A stretch of 64,000 nt of DNA from Alphaproteobacteria bacterium (GCA_017308135.1 JAFKFM010000008.1:744001-808000), one strand, 5' to 3'. Shown: positions 53,796 through 63,182, counted from the stretch's first letter. Translations and numbers: made by a program. The notes: generated by a model from the letters alone, not told the origin.

Positions 53796-55778
53796 ATGGC
53801 GCGGTTTTGGGCAGGGTTGGGTTTTTCGGTCACACTTCTTGCGACGGGCGCGGCCAGCGCCTTGACACTGGAAGATTCCCGCCATCTTTTGAGCCGCACC
53901 GGCTTTGGCGCCACGGCCGCGGAAATTGCGGAACTCGCCCCGCTCGACCGCGCACAGGCCGTCGACCTGTTGCTTTCGCGCATGCGCCGCGAACCGTCGG
54001 TGCCGCCGCCCGAATTCCTGTCCAAGCCCTGGCCCGCCTATCGCGACTGGCCGAAGATGACGCAGGAGGATCGCGACAAATTCATCCCCGCGCGAAGGCA
54101 GGAGCTGCAGCAGCTCAAAGCCTGGTGGTACGCCGAAATGATCTCGACGCCATCGCCGCTGACCGAGCGGATGACGCTGTTCTGGCATAACCACTTCGTC
54201 TCGGCGTTCGAAGCGGTGACCTATAACGTGCATCGCATGGCGGATCAGAACGCGCTGTTCCGCCGCGAAGCGGGCGGCAATTTCGCCGTGCTGGTCTACG
54301 AGATTCTGCGCGAGCCGATCATGCTGCGCTATCTCGACAACAACACCAACCGCAAAGGCCGCCCGAACGAAAACCTCGCGCGCGAATTGCTGGAGCTGTT
54401 CACGCTGGGCGAAGGCCATTACAGCGAGCGCGACATCAAGGAAATCGCGCGCGCGTTGACCGGCCGCGGCATCGAGGTGACGACGGATTTCGGCTATCGC
54501 TTCTTCCGCGGCAATTTCGACGACGGCACGAAGGAATTCCTGGGCCGCAAGGGCCAGTTCGACGCCGACGACGTCGCGCGCATCGTTCTCGAACAGAAGC
54601 GCACGGCACAATTCATCGCCGAGAAGATGTGGCGCGAATTCGTCTCGCCGCAATTGCCGCCGGAAGCCGAAATCGAACGCGTCGCCGCCGCGATGCGCGG
54701 TTCCCGCTACGAGATCCGCCCCGCCTTGCGCGCGCTGTTCACGTCGAACGCGTTCTGGGCCAAGGAAAATCGCGGCGCCATCGTCAAATCGCCCGCCGTG
54801 CTGATCGCCGGCCTGCATCGCGATCTGGGCTTGCCGGTCGTCGATCTGCAAGCCTTGCCGGTCTACGGCAAGCGTCTGGGCCAGGATTTGTTCGAGCCGC
54901 CGAACGTCAAAGGCTGGCCCGGCGACACGATCTGGATCACGCCCGCGTTGCTGGTGAACCGCAACGACGTGCTCACGCGCCTGCTCGCCAATCGCGATCT
55001 GGTGCCGTCGTCCAAAGGCCGGGCGCTCGCCGTGCGCGTCGCGGGCGATGCGTGGCAAGGCCCGCCGCGCATGGTCGTCACGGTCGACGATGGCGCCTTG
55101 AAGGAAACGCGCGACATCGAGTTCGCCAACGATTCGGAGAAATTCGGCGCGCTGGCCGACCGCACCGACTGGGCCTGGGGCGTGGTGCGCTTGCCCTATG
55201 ACGGGCCGGTTTCGAAGGTGAAGATCGAATTCGTCAACGACGGCGCGGCCCCGGTCGTCAATGGCGTGCGCAAGGGCGACCGCAATCTGTTCGTCGACTG
55301 GATCGAGATCGACGGCGAAACATTCCCCGCGATCGCCGCGCAACAGACCTTGAACAATCCCCAATGCGGCAAGGCGCGCGCGGGCGATCTTTATTGCGGC
55401 GGCAAGCTCGAATTCGATCTCGCCGACATGCGCAAATCGGGCGTGTCCTACACCGATCAGCTCGCCGCCGGCGGGATGATGGGCGGCGAAATGATGATGA
55501 TGGCCACGCCCGCGTCCACGCGCCCCGCCCCCGCGATGCAGATGATGAACGCCAACGAGCGTCCGTCGCAAGCCGCCATGGCCGGGATCGCGCGCGCGCG
55601 GCGCAACGTCTATCTCGATGCCGGGGCGTGGCGCGCGTCGTTGCCCGCGCCCTGGCGCGACGCGGGCCAAACATGGCGCGCCCTCGCCCCGCTCCCGCCG
55701 GTTGCCGGGCCCCTGCCCGCCGATTTCGAAGCGGCGTTGCGCGCCGTTGTGCTCGACCCCGTCTATCAGGTTCAGTGA
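53796..55778 (+). CDS. Exported DUF1800 protein with an inserted CBM60-like domain
   Basis: A 660-residue protein with a signal peptide (ending near ASALTLEDS). DUF1800 covers roughly residues 25-395, with RHLLSRTGFGATAAEIAEL, LFWHNHFVSAFEAV, RELLELFTLGEGHYSERDI and PPNVKGWPGDTIWI. Residues about 412-510 look like a calcium-dependent carbohydrate-binding module of the CBM60/CBM36 type (VTVDDGALKETRDIEF, KIEFVNDGA, RNLFVDWIEIDG). A Met-rich stretch (GGEMMMMATPA) follows. DUF1800 and DUF1501 proteins are usually encoded as a pair and are thought to act in the periplasm, but their activity is unknown. The DUF1501 partner is encoded 14 bp downstream. Confidence 0.88.
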   Translation: MARFWAGLGFSVTLLATGAASALTLEDSRHLLSRTGFGATAAEIAELAPLDRAQAVDLLLSRMRREPSVPPPEFLSKPWPAYRDWPKMTQEDRDKFIPARRQELQQLKAWWYAEMISTPSPLTERMTLFWHNHFVSAFEAVTYNVHRMADQNALFRREAGGNFAVLVYEILREPIMLRYLDNNTNRKGRPNENLARELLELFTLGEGHYSERDIKEIARALTGRGIEVTTDFGYRFFRGNFDDGTKEFLGRKGQFDADDVARIVLEQKRTAQFIAEKMWREFVSPQLPPEAEIERVAAAMRGSRYEIRPALRALFTSNAFWAKENRGAIVKSPAVLIAGLHRDLGLPVVDLQALPVYGKRLGQDLFEPPNVKGWPGDTIWITPALLVNRNDVLTRLLANRDLVPSSKGRALAVRVAGDAWQGPPRMVVTVDDGALKETRDIEFANDSEKFGALADRTDWAWGVVRLPYDGPVSKVKIEFVNDGAAPVVNGVRKGDRNLFVDWIEIDGETFPAIAAQQTLNNPQCGKARAGDLYCGGKLEFDLADMRKSGVSYTDQLAAGGMMGGEMMMMATPASTRPAPAMQMMNANERPSQAAMAGIARARRNVYLDAGAWRASLPAPWRDAGQTWRALAPLPPVAGPLPADFEAALRAVVLDPVYQVQ

Positions 55779-55792
55779 GGAAGGAGTTCCCT

Positions 55793-57088
55793 ATGGATCG
55801 CCGTCATTTCCTCTCCGCCGGTTCGTCCTTCGCGCTCGCGGGTTTTCTGGGCGCCTGCGCCGATCAGGGCCAACGCCCCGCAACCGGTGGCGCCCCGACC
55901 GCCGCCGCCGCGGCGAACAACGCGCCGCGCGCGGCCGTGCCGCGTTCGACCGGTGCGGCCGGTGCGGTCGACAAACGCATTCTGCTGATGGTCGAGCTGC
56001 ATGGCGGCAATGACGGACTCAACACCGTCATTCCGATCGAGCAGCCGGCCTATAAGCGCTTGCGGCCGGGTCTCGCGATCGATCGTGCCGCCGCTCTCGA
56101 CATCGATCACGGCTTCGCGCTGCATCCCGCGTTGAAGCCGATCGCCGAGATCTACGATCGCGGCGAGCTCGCCATTGTGAACGGCGTGGGCTACCCGAAG
56201 CCCAACCGTTCGCATTTCCGCTCGATCGAGATTTGGGAACAGGCGACGGCGAGCGACCAGTACGGCAGCGAAGGCTGGCTGGCGCAGGCGCTGCGCGAAC
56301 ATCCGATCTGGTCGAAGCGCGGCGGCGACGCCGATGCGCTGGCGATCGGTCAGGGCAATATCGGCCCGCTCGCCGGGATCGACGTGCGCCTCGTCACGAT
56401 GCGCGACCCGCGCCAATTCCTCGCGCAGTCCGAACGCTTGCGCGCCATGCCGGCGAACGCGGCTCCCACCGCGGCGCTGGCGCATGTCGTGCGCACGCAA
56501 AACGAGGCGGTCGCCGCGGCCGATGCCGTGCGCCGCAAGCAAACCGGCCGCGAGCGTTTCAACCGCAACTTCGCGGGCGACCAATTCAACCGCGCGCTCG
56601 CCACGACCGCCGATCTGATCGCCGATGGCGTCGACGTGCCGGTGTGGAAGGTGCAACTCGCCGGCTTCGACACCCATGCCGATCAGCTCGGCCGTCATCA
56701 GCGTTTGATGACGCAACTCGCCCAAGGCCTGTCGGGCTTCCGCAAATCGATGATCGATCTGGGCCGCTGGAACGACGTGCTGATCGTCACCTATTCCGAA
56801 TTCGGCCGGCGCGCGGCCGAGAACCTGTCGCGCGGGACCGATCATGGCGCGGCGGCGCCGTTGTTCGCGATGGGCGGTTCGGTCGAGGGTGGGTTCAAGG
56901 GCACGGCGCCCGATCTGGAGAAATTGGTCGAGGGCGACGTGGACGCCACGACCGATTTCCGGTCGATCTACGCCGGTATCGTCGCCGATTGGTGGGCCCA
57001 GCCCGCCAATTTCCTGGCCAAGCAAGGGCATACGCCGCTGCGCCTCGCCCGCGCGCGCTCTGGTGTTGCGCCGCAAAAAGCCGTATAA
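55793..57088 (+). CDS. DUF1501 family protein (Tat-exported)
   Basis: A 431-residue protein. It starts with a twin-arginine signal (DRRHFLSAG) and a possible lipobox (LGAC, C21). The mature part has the family motifs LMVELHGGNDGLNTVIPI, NPNRSHF-like GYPKPNRSHFRSIEIWE and YSEFGRRAAENLSRGTDHG. The last motifs resemble metal-binding sites of the alkaline-phosphatase/sulfatase superfamily, with which DUF1501 is related. AAGGAG seven bases before the ATG fixes the start. It pairs with the DUF1800 protein encoded upstream. Confidence 0.9.
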   Translation: MDRRHFLSAGSSFALAGFLGACADQGQRPATGGAPTAAAAANNAPRAAVPRSTGAAGAVDKRILLMVELHGGNDGLNTVIPIEQPAYKRLRPGLAIDRAAALDIDHGFALHPALKPIAEIYDRGELAIVNGVGYPKPNRSHFRSIEIWEQATASDQYGSEGWLAQALREHPIWSKRGGDADALAIGQGNIGPLAGIDVRLVTMRDPRQFLAQSERLRAMPANAAPTAALAHVVRTQNEAVAAADAVRRKQTGRERFNRNFAGDQFNRALATTADLIADGVDVPVWKVQLAGFDTHADQLGRHQRLMTQLAQGLSGFRKSMIDLGRWNDVLIVTYSEFGRRAAENLSRGTDHGAAAPLFAMGGSVEGGFKGTAPDLEKLVEGDVDATTDFRSIYAGIVADWWAQPANFLAKQGHTPLRLARARSGVAPQKAV

Positions 57089-57124
57089 GGACGTCCCCTT
57101 TTTTATAGGAAGGAGACGGGGACA

Positions 57125-58156
57125 ATGAGCGACGTACGCGGCTACTCGGTCGCGATCGTCGGCGCCACGGGCGCCGTCGGGATCGAGATGGTGAAGGTTC
57201 TCCACGATCGGAAGTTTCCGGTCGCGGCGCTGAAACTTCTTGCCTCCGCGCGCTCGGCGTCCAAAAAAGTCACGACGCCCTATGGCGAGAAAACGATCGA
57301 GGAATTCTCGCTCGCCGCCACGAAGGGCGTGGACTTCGCGCTGCTCGCCGTCTCGGGCGAATTCGCCAAGGAATGGGCGCCCAAGATCGCGGCGCAGGGC
57401 ACGACCGTCATCGACAATTCGTCGGCCTGGCGCTACGACCCCGCGATTCCGCTGGTGGTGCCGGAAATCAACGCGGCGGCCGCGCAAGGCCATCGCCTGA
57501 TCGCCAATCCGAACTGCACGACCGCGATCCTGGTCATGCCGCTCGCCCCGCTGCACAAGGCGTTCGGGCTGAAGAAGGTCATCGTGTCGACCTATCAGGC
57601 CGCGTCGGGTGCGGGTGCCGAAGGCATGGCGGAGCTCGAGGACGGGTATCGCGCCTGGGCGCAGGGCGGGAAGATCGAGAACAAGGTCTTCGCGCATCCC
57701 CTGCCCTTCAACGTGATCCCGCATATCGATAGCTTCCAGGAGAACGGCTACACGAAGGAAGAGATGAAGGTCGTGTGGGAGACCCGCAAGATCATGGGCA
57801 TCCCCGATCTGCTGGCGAGCTGCACGGCCGTGCGCATCCCGACCTCGCGCACGCATTCCGAAGCGGTGACGATCGAAACCGAGAAGCCCGTGACGGTGGA
57901 AGCCGCGCGCGCGGCGCTCGCGAACGTCCCCGGCGTGAAGCTGGTCGACGATCCGGCGAACAAGCTCTACCCGATGCCGGTGACGGCGACGGGCAAATAC
58001 GACGTCGAGGTCGGCCGTATCCGCCAAAGCCTCGTTTTCGGTTCGCACGGTCTGGACTTCTTCTGTGCTGGCGATCAGTTGTTGAAGGGCGCCGCCCTCA
58101 ACGCCGTCCAGATCGCCGAATGCGTGCTGCCGGGCTTCAAGAAGCAAGCCGCCTAA
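57125..58156 (+). CDS. asd: Aspartate-semialdehyde dehydrogenase
   Basis: A 343-residue enzyme that reduces aspartyl phosphate to aspartate semialdehyde for lysine, threonine and methionine synthesis. It has the NADP motif [11 protein letters not shown], catalytic C131 in [11 protein letters not shown] and the substrate-binding region [16 protein letters not shown]. An AGGAAGGAGA ribosome-binding site precedes the ATG. The last bases of its transcript lead into a terminator-like hairpin that also contains the next start codon. Confidence 0.96.
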   Translation: MSDVRGYSVAIVGATGAVGIEMVKVLHDRKFPVAALKLLASARSASKKVTTPYGEKTIEEFSLAATKGVDFALLAVSGEFAKEWAPKIAAQGTTVIDNSSAWRYDPAIPLVVPEINAAAAQGHRLIANPNCTTAILVMPLAPLHKAFGLKKVIVSTYQAASGAGAEGMAELEDGYRAWAQGGKIENKVFAHPLPFNVIPHIDSFQENGYTKEEMKVVWETRKIMGIPDLLASCTAVRIPTSRTHSEAVTIETEKPVTVEAARAALANVPGVKLVDDPANKLYPMPVTATGKYDVEVGRIRQSLVFGSHGLDFFCAGDQLLKGAALNAVQIAECVLPGFKKQAA

Positions 58157-58180
58157 GCACGCCATATTGACGCCACAGCG

Positions 58181-58220
58181 CCGGCGCATAGTCTTGCGGC
58201 TATGCGCCGGTTTCTTTTTG
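58181..58220 (+). terminator. Terminator-like hairpin containing a start codon
   Basis: CCGGCGCATAG (58181-58191) and CTATGCGCCGG (58200-58210) form a perfect 11-bp stem with an 8-base loop, followed by TTTCTTTTT. It has all parts of an intrinsic terminator for asd, yet the ATG of the next gene (58202) lies in the second arm. Confidence 0.75.
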
Positions 58221-58690
58221 CCCTGATTTTGTCTTTCGCCGCGTCCGGCACTTCCGCGCAGGACGCCAACACGCTCGTCCAGCGCGATCTGGGCGAACCG
58301 CTCGCTTTGCTGACGCAAGATGCCGGTCGCTCGGCGGTCGAGCGCCAATTCGGCACCGCCTATGCGCGCGATTGGTGGAATGCGACGGGTACGATTCTCG
58401 ACGACGCCAAGCGCTGGGCCGCGTATCTCGGCGAACAGGGCCCGGCTTGTGCCGCGATCCGCGAGCGCGAGGGCGATGCCTCGTCCGCCTGGGTCACCTG
58501 CCAGACCGGCATGAAAGAAGCGGCCGACGCGCTCGCCGCCAATCTCGCCCAACTCGAAACCGCTTTGCCGGAATGGGAGCGCATGGTGCGCCAGATCGAT
58601 ACGGCGAACACGGCCGTCTCGCCGCGCGTCGATCGGGCCCTCGCCGCGATCCGCGCCATCCGCGCGCGCCTCGCCGATCCGGGCTACTAG
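58202..58690 (+). CDS. Small exported protein of unknown function
   Basis: A 162-residue protein with a clear signal peptide (MRRFLFALILSFAASGTSAQ), likely cut after SAQ. The mature part is helical and charged, with three tryptophans in RDWWNATGT and DAKRWAAYL and two cysteines (GPACAAIRE and VTCQTGM) that could form a disulfide. I recognise no family. The start codon lies in a terminator-like hairpin and has no ribosome-binding site, but the good signal peptide supports it. Its stop shares CTAG with the convergent carbonic-anhydrase-like gene. Confidence 0.7.
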   Translation: MRRFLFALILSFAASGTSAQDANTLVQRDLGEPLALLTQDAGRSAVERQFGTAYARDWWNATGTILDDAKRWAAYLGEQGPACAAIREREGDASSAWVTCQTGMKEAADALAANLAQLETALPEWERMVRQIDTANTAVSPRVDRALAAIRAIRARLADPGY

Positions 58691-59196
58691 GCTTTGCGAT
58701 ATTCCCGGCCGAGACCGACGTAACGGCGCATTGCCGTTTCGGCCCCTTCGAGTTCGGCCGGCGTCACGTTGCGGAAGAACTTGGCCGGGCTGCCGGCCCA
58801 AAGTTCGCCGGTCTTCACGCGTTTGCCGGGTGTGACCAGCGCACCGGCGGCAACCCAGCCGCCTTTTTCGACGACCACGCCGTCCATCACGCAGGCCTTC
58901 ATGCCGATGAAGGCGTCGTCCTCGACGACGCAGCCGTGCAGCAGGGCGAGGTGCCCGATCGTCACGCGGTCGCCGATATAAGTGCCGTATTTCTCGTACG
59001 AGCAATGGATGATCGTGCCGTCCTGCACGTTCGTGTCGGCGCCGATGCGGATCTCATGCACGTCGCCGCGCACGACGACGCCGTACCAGATCGTCGCGCG
59101 TGCGCCGATTTCCACGTTGCCGATCACGCGCGCCGTATCGGCGACGAAGGCCGAGCCATCGATCTTCGGCGTCCAGTCGCGATACTTGATCGTCAC
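58687..59196 (-). CDS. Gamma-carbonic-anhydrase-family protein
   Basis: A 169-residue left-handed beta-helix protein of hexapeptide repeats (GNVEIGARATIWYGVVVRGD). The three metal histidines of the family are present: H64 (IIHCSY), H82 and H87 (GHLALLHGC). These proteins include true gamma-carbonic anhydrases and many YrdA-like members without proven activity. The likely start is GTG 59196, two bases after the argC stop; no ATG is near, and the frame upstream lies inside argC. Confidence 0.85.
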   Translation of the reverse strand: MTIKYRDWTPKIDGSAFVADTARVIGNVEIGARATIWYGVVVRGDVHEIRIGADTNVQDGTIIHCSYEKYGTYIGDRVTIGHLALLHGCVVEDDAFIGMKACVMDGVVVEKGGWVAAGALVTPGKRVKTGELWAGSPAKFFRNVTPAELEGAETAMRRYVGLGREYRKA

Positions 59197-59197
59197 G

Positions 59198-60133
59198 TCA
59201 GGCGAGGCCCAGCATCGTGCGGATATTCTGGACGGCCGCGCCCGAGGCACCCTTGCCCAGATTATCGAGCTTGGCGACCAGCACGGCGTGGCCGCGCTTG
59301 TCGTTGCCGAACACGCGCAGTTCCAGATTATTCGTGTCGTTCAGCGATTCCGCTTCGATCTTGCCGTTGGCTTCGGCCGGAACGACCTTCACGTATTCCG
59401 CACCCGCGTAATACTTGGCAAGGATCGCTTCGAGATCCTTGGCCGTCGGCTTGCCGCCCAACGTGTCCAGGTGCAGCGGAACGCTGACCAGCATGCCCTG
59501 GCGGAAATTGCCGACCGACGGCACGAAGATTGGCCGCCGCGTCAGACCCGTATAGGCGACGAGTTCGGGCACGTGCTTGTGCTCGAGGCCCAGGCCGTAA
59601 AGCTCGAAATTCGGCGCGGTGCCGGCATCGTAGGCTTCGATCATCGACTTGCCGCCGCCCGAATAGCCCGACACGGCGTTGACCGTTAGCGGATAATCCT
59701 TCGCGATCACGCCCGCATCGACCAGCGGCCGGATCAGCGCGATGGCGCCGGTCGGATAGCAGCCGGGATTGGCGACGCGCGTTGCCGCCGCCACGGCGGC
59801 TTTGTGACCGGGCGAAAGTTCCGGGAAACCATAGACCCAGCCGGGGGCCACGCGATGCGCGGTCGACGCGTCGACGATGCGCGGGCCCTTCTCGCAAAGC
59901 GAGTCGATCAGCGCGACCGATTCCTTCGCCGCGTCGTCGGGCAGGCACAGCACGACGAGATCGACCGATTCGAACATCGCCTTGCGCGCGGCGGGATCCT
60001 TGCGCAACGCCGGATCGATCTGGCGCAGCGTCACACCGCCCAAAGCTTCCAAACGCTGGCGGATGCCGAGGCCGGTCGTGCCGGCTTCGCCGTCGATGAA
60101 GATGGTCCGCGTGGTGGTCGTGCTGCCGTCCAT
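59198..60133 (-). CDS. argC: N-acetyl-gamma-glutamyl-phosphate reductase (short form)
   Basis: A 311-residue enzyme of arginine synthesis that reduces N-acetylglutamyl phosphate. It is the short (type 2) form, with the nucleotide motif IFIDGEAGTTGLGI and catalytic C125 in VANPGCYPTGAI. AAGGAG precedes the ATG. The carbonic-anhydrase-like gene follows directly on the same strand. Confidence 0.95.
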   Translation of the reverse strand: MDGSTTTTRTIFIDGEAGTTGLGIRQRLEALGGVTLRQIDPALRKDPAARKAMFESVDLVVLCLPDDAAKESVALIDSLCEKGPRIVDASTAHRVAPGWVYGFPELSPGHKAAVAAATRVANPGCYPTGAIALIRPLVDAGVIAKDYPLTVNAVSGYSGGGKSMIEAYDAGTAPNFELYGLGLEHKHVPELVAYTGLTRRPIFVPSVGNFRQGMLVSVPLHLDTLGGKPTAKDLEAILAKYYAGAEYVKVVPAEANGKIEAESLNDTNNLELRVFGNDKRGHAVLVAKLDNLGKGASGAAVQNIRTMLGLA

Positions 60134-60163
60134 TTCCGTCGCTCCTTATGGGCGGATGATAAC

Positions 60164-60652
60164 CTAAAGATCGATCCGGTAAAAATGCGTGTCGACTTTC
60201 ATGCGCGGAAATTCCGGCGGCAACTCGGCGGCGGCGATCTCGCGAAAGCCGTTGCGTTCGTAAAAACGCCTTGCCGCCTTGAGGTTTTCGACGGTGCCGA
60301 GCCGGATCGTCGAAATCCCTGCGCGCCGCGCATGGGCGATCAGCCTGTCGAGCAGGGATTGCGCGACCCCGAATTCGCGCCCGCGCCGGTCGGCGCGCAC
60401 GAACATTTTGCGGATGACGCCTTGCCCCGGCGGCGCTTCCAGCAAGCCGATTGAGCCGATCGGCGCGCCGTCCGGATCGCGTGCGACCCAAAACTCCCCC
60501 GCCCCTTTGCGGAAGAAGGCATCGGGGGCCAGCAGATCGGGTTGGCCTTCGAAAGTGACGCCCACGCCGAACTCGCCGTTTTGAATGGCGAGAATCATCG
60601 CGGCGAGCGCGTCGCGATCCTTCGCTTCGTATGGGCCGATGTCGAACGCCAT
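60164..60652 (-). CDS. GNAT-family N-acetyltransferase
   Basis: A 162-residue acetyltransferase. The acetyl-CoA site is visible as VIRKMFVRADRRGREFGVAQ, and motif B as RRFYERNGFREI. The start is ATG 60652 (MAFDIGPYEAKDRD); the frame upstream lies in the ribosomal-operon terminator. The substrate is unknown. It is upstream of argC on the same strand, 30 bp away, and could be co-transcribed. Confidence 0.85.
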   Translation of the reverse strand: MAFDIGPYEAKDRDALAAMILAIQNGEFGVGVTFEGQPDLLAPDAFFRKGAGEFWVARDPDGAPIGSIGLLEAPPGQGVIRKMFVRADRRGREFGVAQSLLDRLIAHARRAGISTIRLGTVENLKAARRFYERNGFREIAAAELPPEFPRMKVDTHFYRIDL

Positions 60653-60663
60653 GCGTATCCCCG

Positions 60664-60697
60664 AAAAAACGAAGGGCGCCGTTTCCGGCGCCCTTCG
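60664..60697 (-). terminator. Rho-independent terminator of rplM-rpsI
   Basis: CGAAGGGCGCCG (60670-60681) and CGGCGCCCTTCG (60686-60697) form a perfect 12-bp stem with a 4-base loop. On the minus strand it is followed by TTTTTT. It lies 27 bp after the rpsI stop. Confidence 0.92.
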
Positions 60698-60723
60698 CAG
60701 TCGATCCAATCTTCGGAAGCGGA

Positions 60724-61245
60724 TTAGCGCTTCGAGAACTGGTGGCTGCGGCGCGCCTTGTGGCGGCCGTACTTCTTACGCTCGACCACGCGGCTGTCGC
60801 GGGTGAGGAAGCCGTGGCTCTTCAGCACGGGGCGCAGCTCGGGTTCGTAATACGTCATGGCCTTCGAGATGCCGTGACGAACCGCACCCGCTTGGCCCGA
60901 CAGACCGCCGCCGGCGACCGTGCACCAAATATCGAACTGGCCGGCGCGGTTGGAGACCTGGAACGGCTGGTTGATCATCATGCGCAGGGCCGGACGCGCG
61001 AAATACACGGTCAGCTCGCGGCCGTTGACGATCATCTTGCCGGTGCCGGACTTGATCCAGACGCGGGCGACGGCGTTCTTACGCTTGCCGGTCGCATAGG
61101 CGCGGCCGAACTTGTCGCGCTGCGGCGCGGCCGGGGTCGTGGAAGTCTGCACGGCGGCCGAAGCGGCGGCCATGGACAAATCGGCGAGCGTGCGGCTCGC
61201 GGTCTTCGGCTTGGCGGCCTTCTCGGTCGAACGGGGTTCGGCCAT
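60724..61245 (-). CDS. rpsI: 30S ribosomal protein S9
   Basis: A 173-residue S9. The conserved body runs from [20 protein letters not shown] to the C-terminal [17 protein letters not shown], whose last residues reach the P-site tRNA. The first 40 residues are an Ala/Thr-rich extension seen in alphaproteobacterial S9. It follows rplM with two bases between. Confidence 0.96.
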   Translation of the reverse strand: MAEPRSTEKAAKPKTASRTLADLSMAAASAAVQTSTTPAAPQRDKFGRAYATGKRKNAVARVWIKSGTGKMIVNGRELTVYFARPALRMMINQPFQVSNRAGQFDIWCTVAGGGLSGQAGAVRHGISKAMTYYEPELRPVLKSHGFLTRDSRVVERKKYGRHKARRSHQFSKR

Positions 61246-61247
61246 GT

Positions 61248-61718
61248 TCAGGCGCTCCTCTTGTTCTTCGGGTTCAGCGCGGCGAAGTCGATCGTCTTCG
61301 GGTTCTGGGCCGCGTGCGGATGATCGGTGCCGGCATAGACCTTCAAGTGGGTCAGCTGGCGGCGGGCGAGCGGGCTGTCCTTCTTGAGCATACGCTCGAC
61401 GGCGCGCACGATCAGACGCTCGGGATGCTGCGACGACAGCGTGTTTTTCGCCGAGATCTCCTTGATGCCGCCCGGATGGCCGGTGTGCCAGTGGAACACC
61501 TTCTGGTCCATCTTGCGGCCCGTGAGGCGGACTTTCTCCGCGTTCACGACGACGACGAAGTCGCCGAGATCGAGATGGGGCGAGAAGCTGGGCTTGTGCT
61601 TGCCCTTGAGGCGAAGCGCAATGAACGACGCCAGACGGCCCAGCACGACGCCTTCGGCGTCGACCAGGATCCAGCTCTTGCTCTTTTGCGCCTCGGCGAC
61701 GGTCAGATTCGGCGTCAT
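61248..61718 (-). CDS. rplM: 50S ribosomal protein L13
   Basis: A 156-residue L13 with the typical [32 protein letters not shown] and [13 protein letters not shown] segments. The start is the ATG at 61718 (MTPNLTV), with GGAAA upstream. In E. coli, L13 represses its own operon; the short leader here has a GGGCCCGG/CCGGGTCC stem that could serve this. Confidence 0.96.
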   Translation of the reverse strand: MTPNLTVAEAQKSKSWILVDAEGVVLGRLASFIALRLKGKHKPSFSPHLDLGDFVVVVNAEKVRLTGRKMDQKVFHWHTGHPGGIKEISAKNTLSSQHPERLIVRAVERMLKKDSPLARRQLTHLKVYAGTDHPHAAQNPKTIDFAALNPKNKRSA

Positions 61719-61776
61719 CGGGGTTTCCAAAAATCAGAGTGAGGGCCCGGCGCAAACCGGGTCCGAAGGTCGCGGG

Positions 61777-61805
61777 AATATGCTGATCGCGACGCGCAGC
61801 GTCAA
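61777..61805 (-). promoter_or_regulatory. Sigma-70-type promoter of rplM-rpsI
   Basis: On the minus strand, TTGACG (61805-61800) and CATATT (61782-61777) are separated by exactly 17 bp. They match the housekeeping consensus at 5 of 6 and 4 of 6 bases and lie about 60 bp before the rplM ATG. Confidence 0.65.
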
Positions 61806-61848
61806 CGCGAAAGACGCAAGCTATTTCAATAGGTTTGCAGATGCCGTA

Positions 61849-62307
61849 TTATTTTACCGCACGCGAACGCGCTGATTTACCGGATTTATCGGCGACGGGT
61901 GGAATCGAATAGGTTCCCGTCACATGCGCGACCGGCTCGCGCTCGCCCTTCGAATAGATCGCGACTTCCATCACCGCCAGACGCTTGCCGAGTTTCAAAA
62001 TACGCCCGTCGGCGATCAGATCCTTCGGGGCGGGCTTGCGCAGAAAGTTGATGTTGAGATTGGTCGTGACCGCCAGCTCGACGCGGCCGATCAGGCTCAG
62101 CACCACCACGTACATCGTGAAATCGGCGAGCGCCATCATCGTGGGCCCCGAAATCGTGCCGCCGGGCCGCACGAAATCGGGCTTATACGGCATACGTACA
62201 ATTGCCTGTCCCGCCTTCAACTTGTCGATCTTCGGCGACAAAGATGCGGCCACCGGCAGCGAGTCCGCGACGATGTCGAAGATTTCGGTTTTGGTGATGC
62301 GGCTCAT
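61849..62307 (-). CDS. PaaI-type hotdog-fold thioesterase
   Basis: A 152-residue hotdog protein of the PaaI/YbgC superfamily. Landmarks are VRPGGTISGPTMMALADFTMYVVVL, which carries the catalytic Asp/Glu-side helix, and LAVTTNLNINFLRKPAPKDL. It likely hydrolyses an acyl-CoA. It is divergent from an enoyl-CoA hydratase, so both may act on the same kind of acyl-CoA; this is inference. Confidence 0.85.
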   Translation of the reverse strand: MSRITKTEIFDIVADSLPVAASLSPKIDKLKAGQAIVRMPYKPDFVRPGGTISGPTMMALADFTMYVVVLSLIGRVELAVTTNLNINFLRKPAPKDLIADGRILKLGKRLAVMEVAIYSKGEREPVAHVTGTYSIPPVADKSGKSARSRAVK

Positions 62308-62387
62308 GCGACCCAGGGCGTCGTGCGACGCGCTTGCGTTGGCGTTTCGACGCGCCCAAATTGCCGTAAATAGACGCGGAGGAACAG

Positions 62388-63182
62388 ATGCCCGATTCCG
62401 CTCTCGAAACGCCGGTTTTGCTGCGCAGCGACAAAAACGGCGCCGCGACCCTCACCCTCAACCGGCCCGATGCGCGTAACGCCCTGTCGGTGGCGTTGAT
62501 GACCGCGCTGGAAGACGCGTTCGCGAAACTTGGCGCCGACAAATCGGTGAAGGTGATCGTGCTCGCCGGGGCCGGTCCCGCCTTCTGCGCGGGCCACGAC
62601 CTGAAAGAGGTGCGCGCCAATCCGCACCGCGAATTCTACGAAGCCCTGTTCGCGCAATGCTCGCGGCTGATGACGGCGATCGTACATTGCCCCAAGCCCG
62701 TCATCGCGCGCGTGCATGGCGTGGCGACCGCCGCGGGTTGCCAATTGGTCGCAAGCTGCGATCTGGCCGTCGCCGCGTCCGATACGCGCTTCGCGACACC
62801 GGGTGTCAATATCGGCTTGTTCTGCTCGACGCCGATGGTGGCGCTGTCGCGCAACGTGGGCCGCAAGGCGGCGATGGAAATGCTGCTGACCGGCGATATG
62901 ATTTCGGCCGAACGCGCCGTCGCGATCGGCCTGATCAACCGCGCGGTGGTCAAGGCCGAGCTGTGCGACACGGTCGATCGGCTGGCGGCGCTGATCGCAA
63001 GCAAATCGCCGCTGACGCTGAAGATCGGCAAGGAAGCCTTCTATCGCCAGGCGGAGATGAGCCTCGACGACGCCTACGCCTATGCCAGCCGCACGATGAC
63101 GGAGAACATGCTCGCCCGCGACGCGGAGGAAGGCATCGACGCCTTCATCCAGAAGCGCCCGCCGGTGTGGGAAGGACGCTGA
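62388..63182 (+). CDS. Enoyl-CoA hydratase/isomerase family protein
   Basis: A 264-residue crotonase. The oxyanion-hole segments are AFCAGHDLKEVRA and VHGVATAAGCQLVASCDLAV. The usual catalytic glutamates are not obvious at their standard places (around GVNIGLFCSTPMVALSR), as in ECHDC3-like members, so a simple hydratase activity is uncertain. A GGAGGAA ribosome-binding site precedes the ATG. The next gene starts 2 bp after its stop. Confidence 0.85.
   Translation: MPDSALETPVLLRSDKNGAATLTLNRPDARNALSVALMTALEDAFAKLGADKSVKVIVLAGAGPAFCAGHDLKEVRANPHREFYEALFAQCSRLMTAIVHCPKPVIARVHGVATAAGCQLVASCDLAVAASDTRFATPGVNIGLFCSTPMVALSRNVGRKAAMEMLLTGDMISAERAVAIGLINRAVVKAELCDTVDRLAALIASKSPLTLKIGKEAFYRQAEMSLDDAYAYASRTMTENMLARDAEEGIDAFIQKRPPVWEGR

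Noticed and set aside
55772..59005. A 1,077-codon antisense frame over DUF1501 and asd.
   Set aside because: It overlaps four well-supported genes on the other strand and resembles no protein family; it is a GC-bias shadow.
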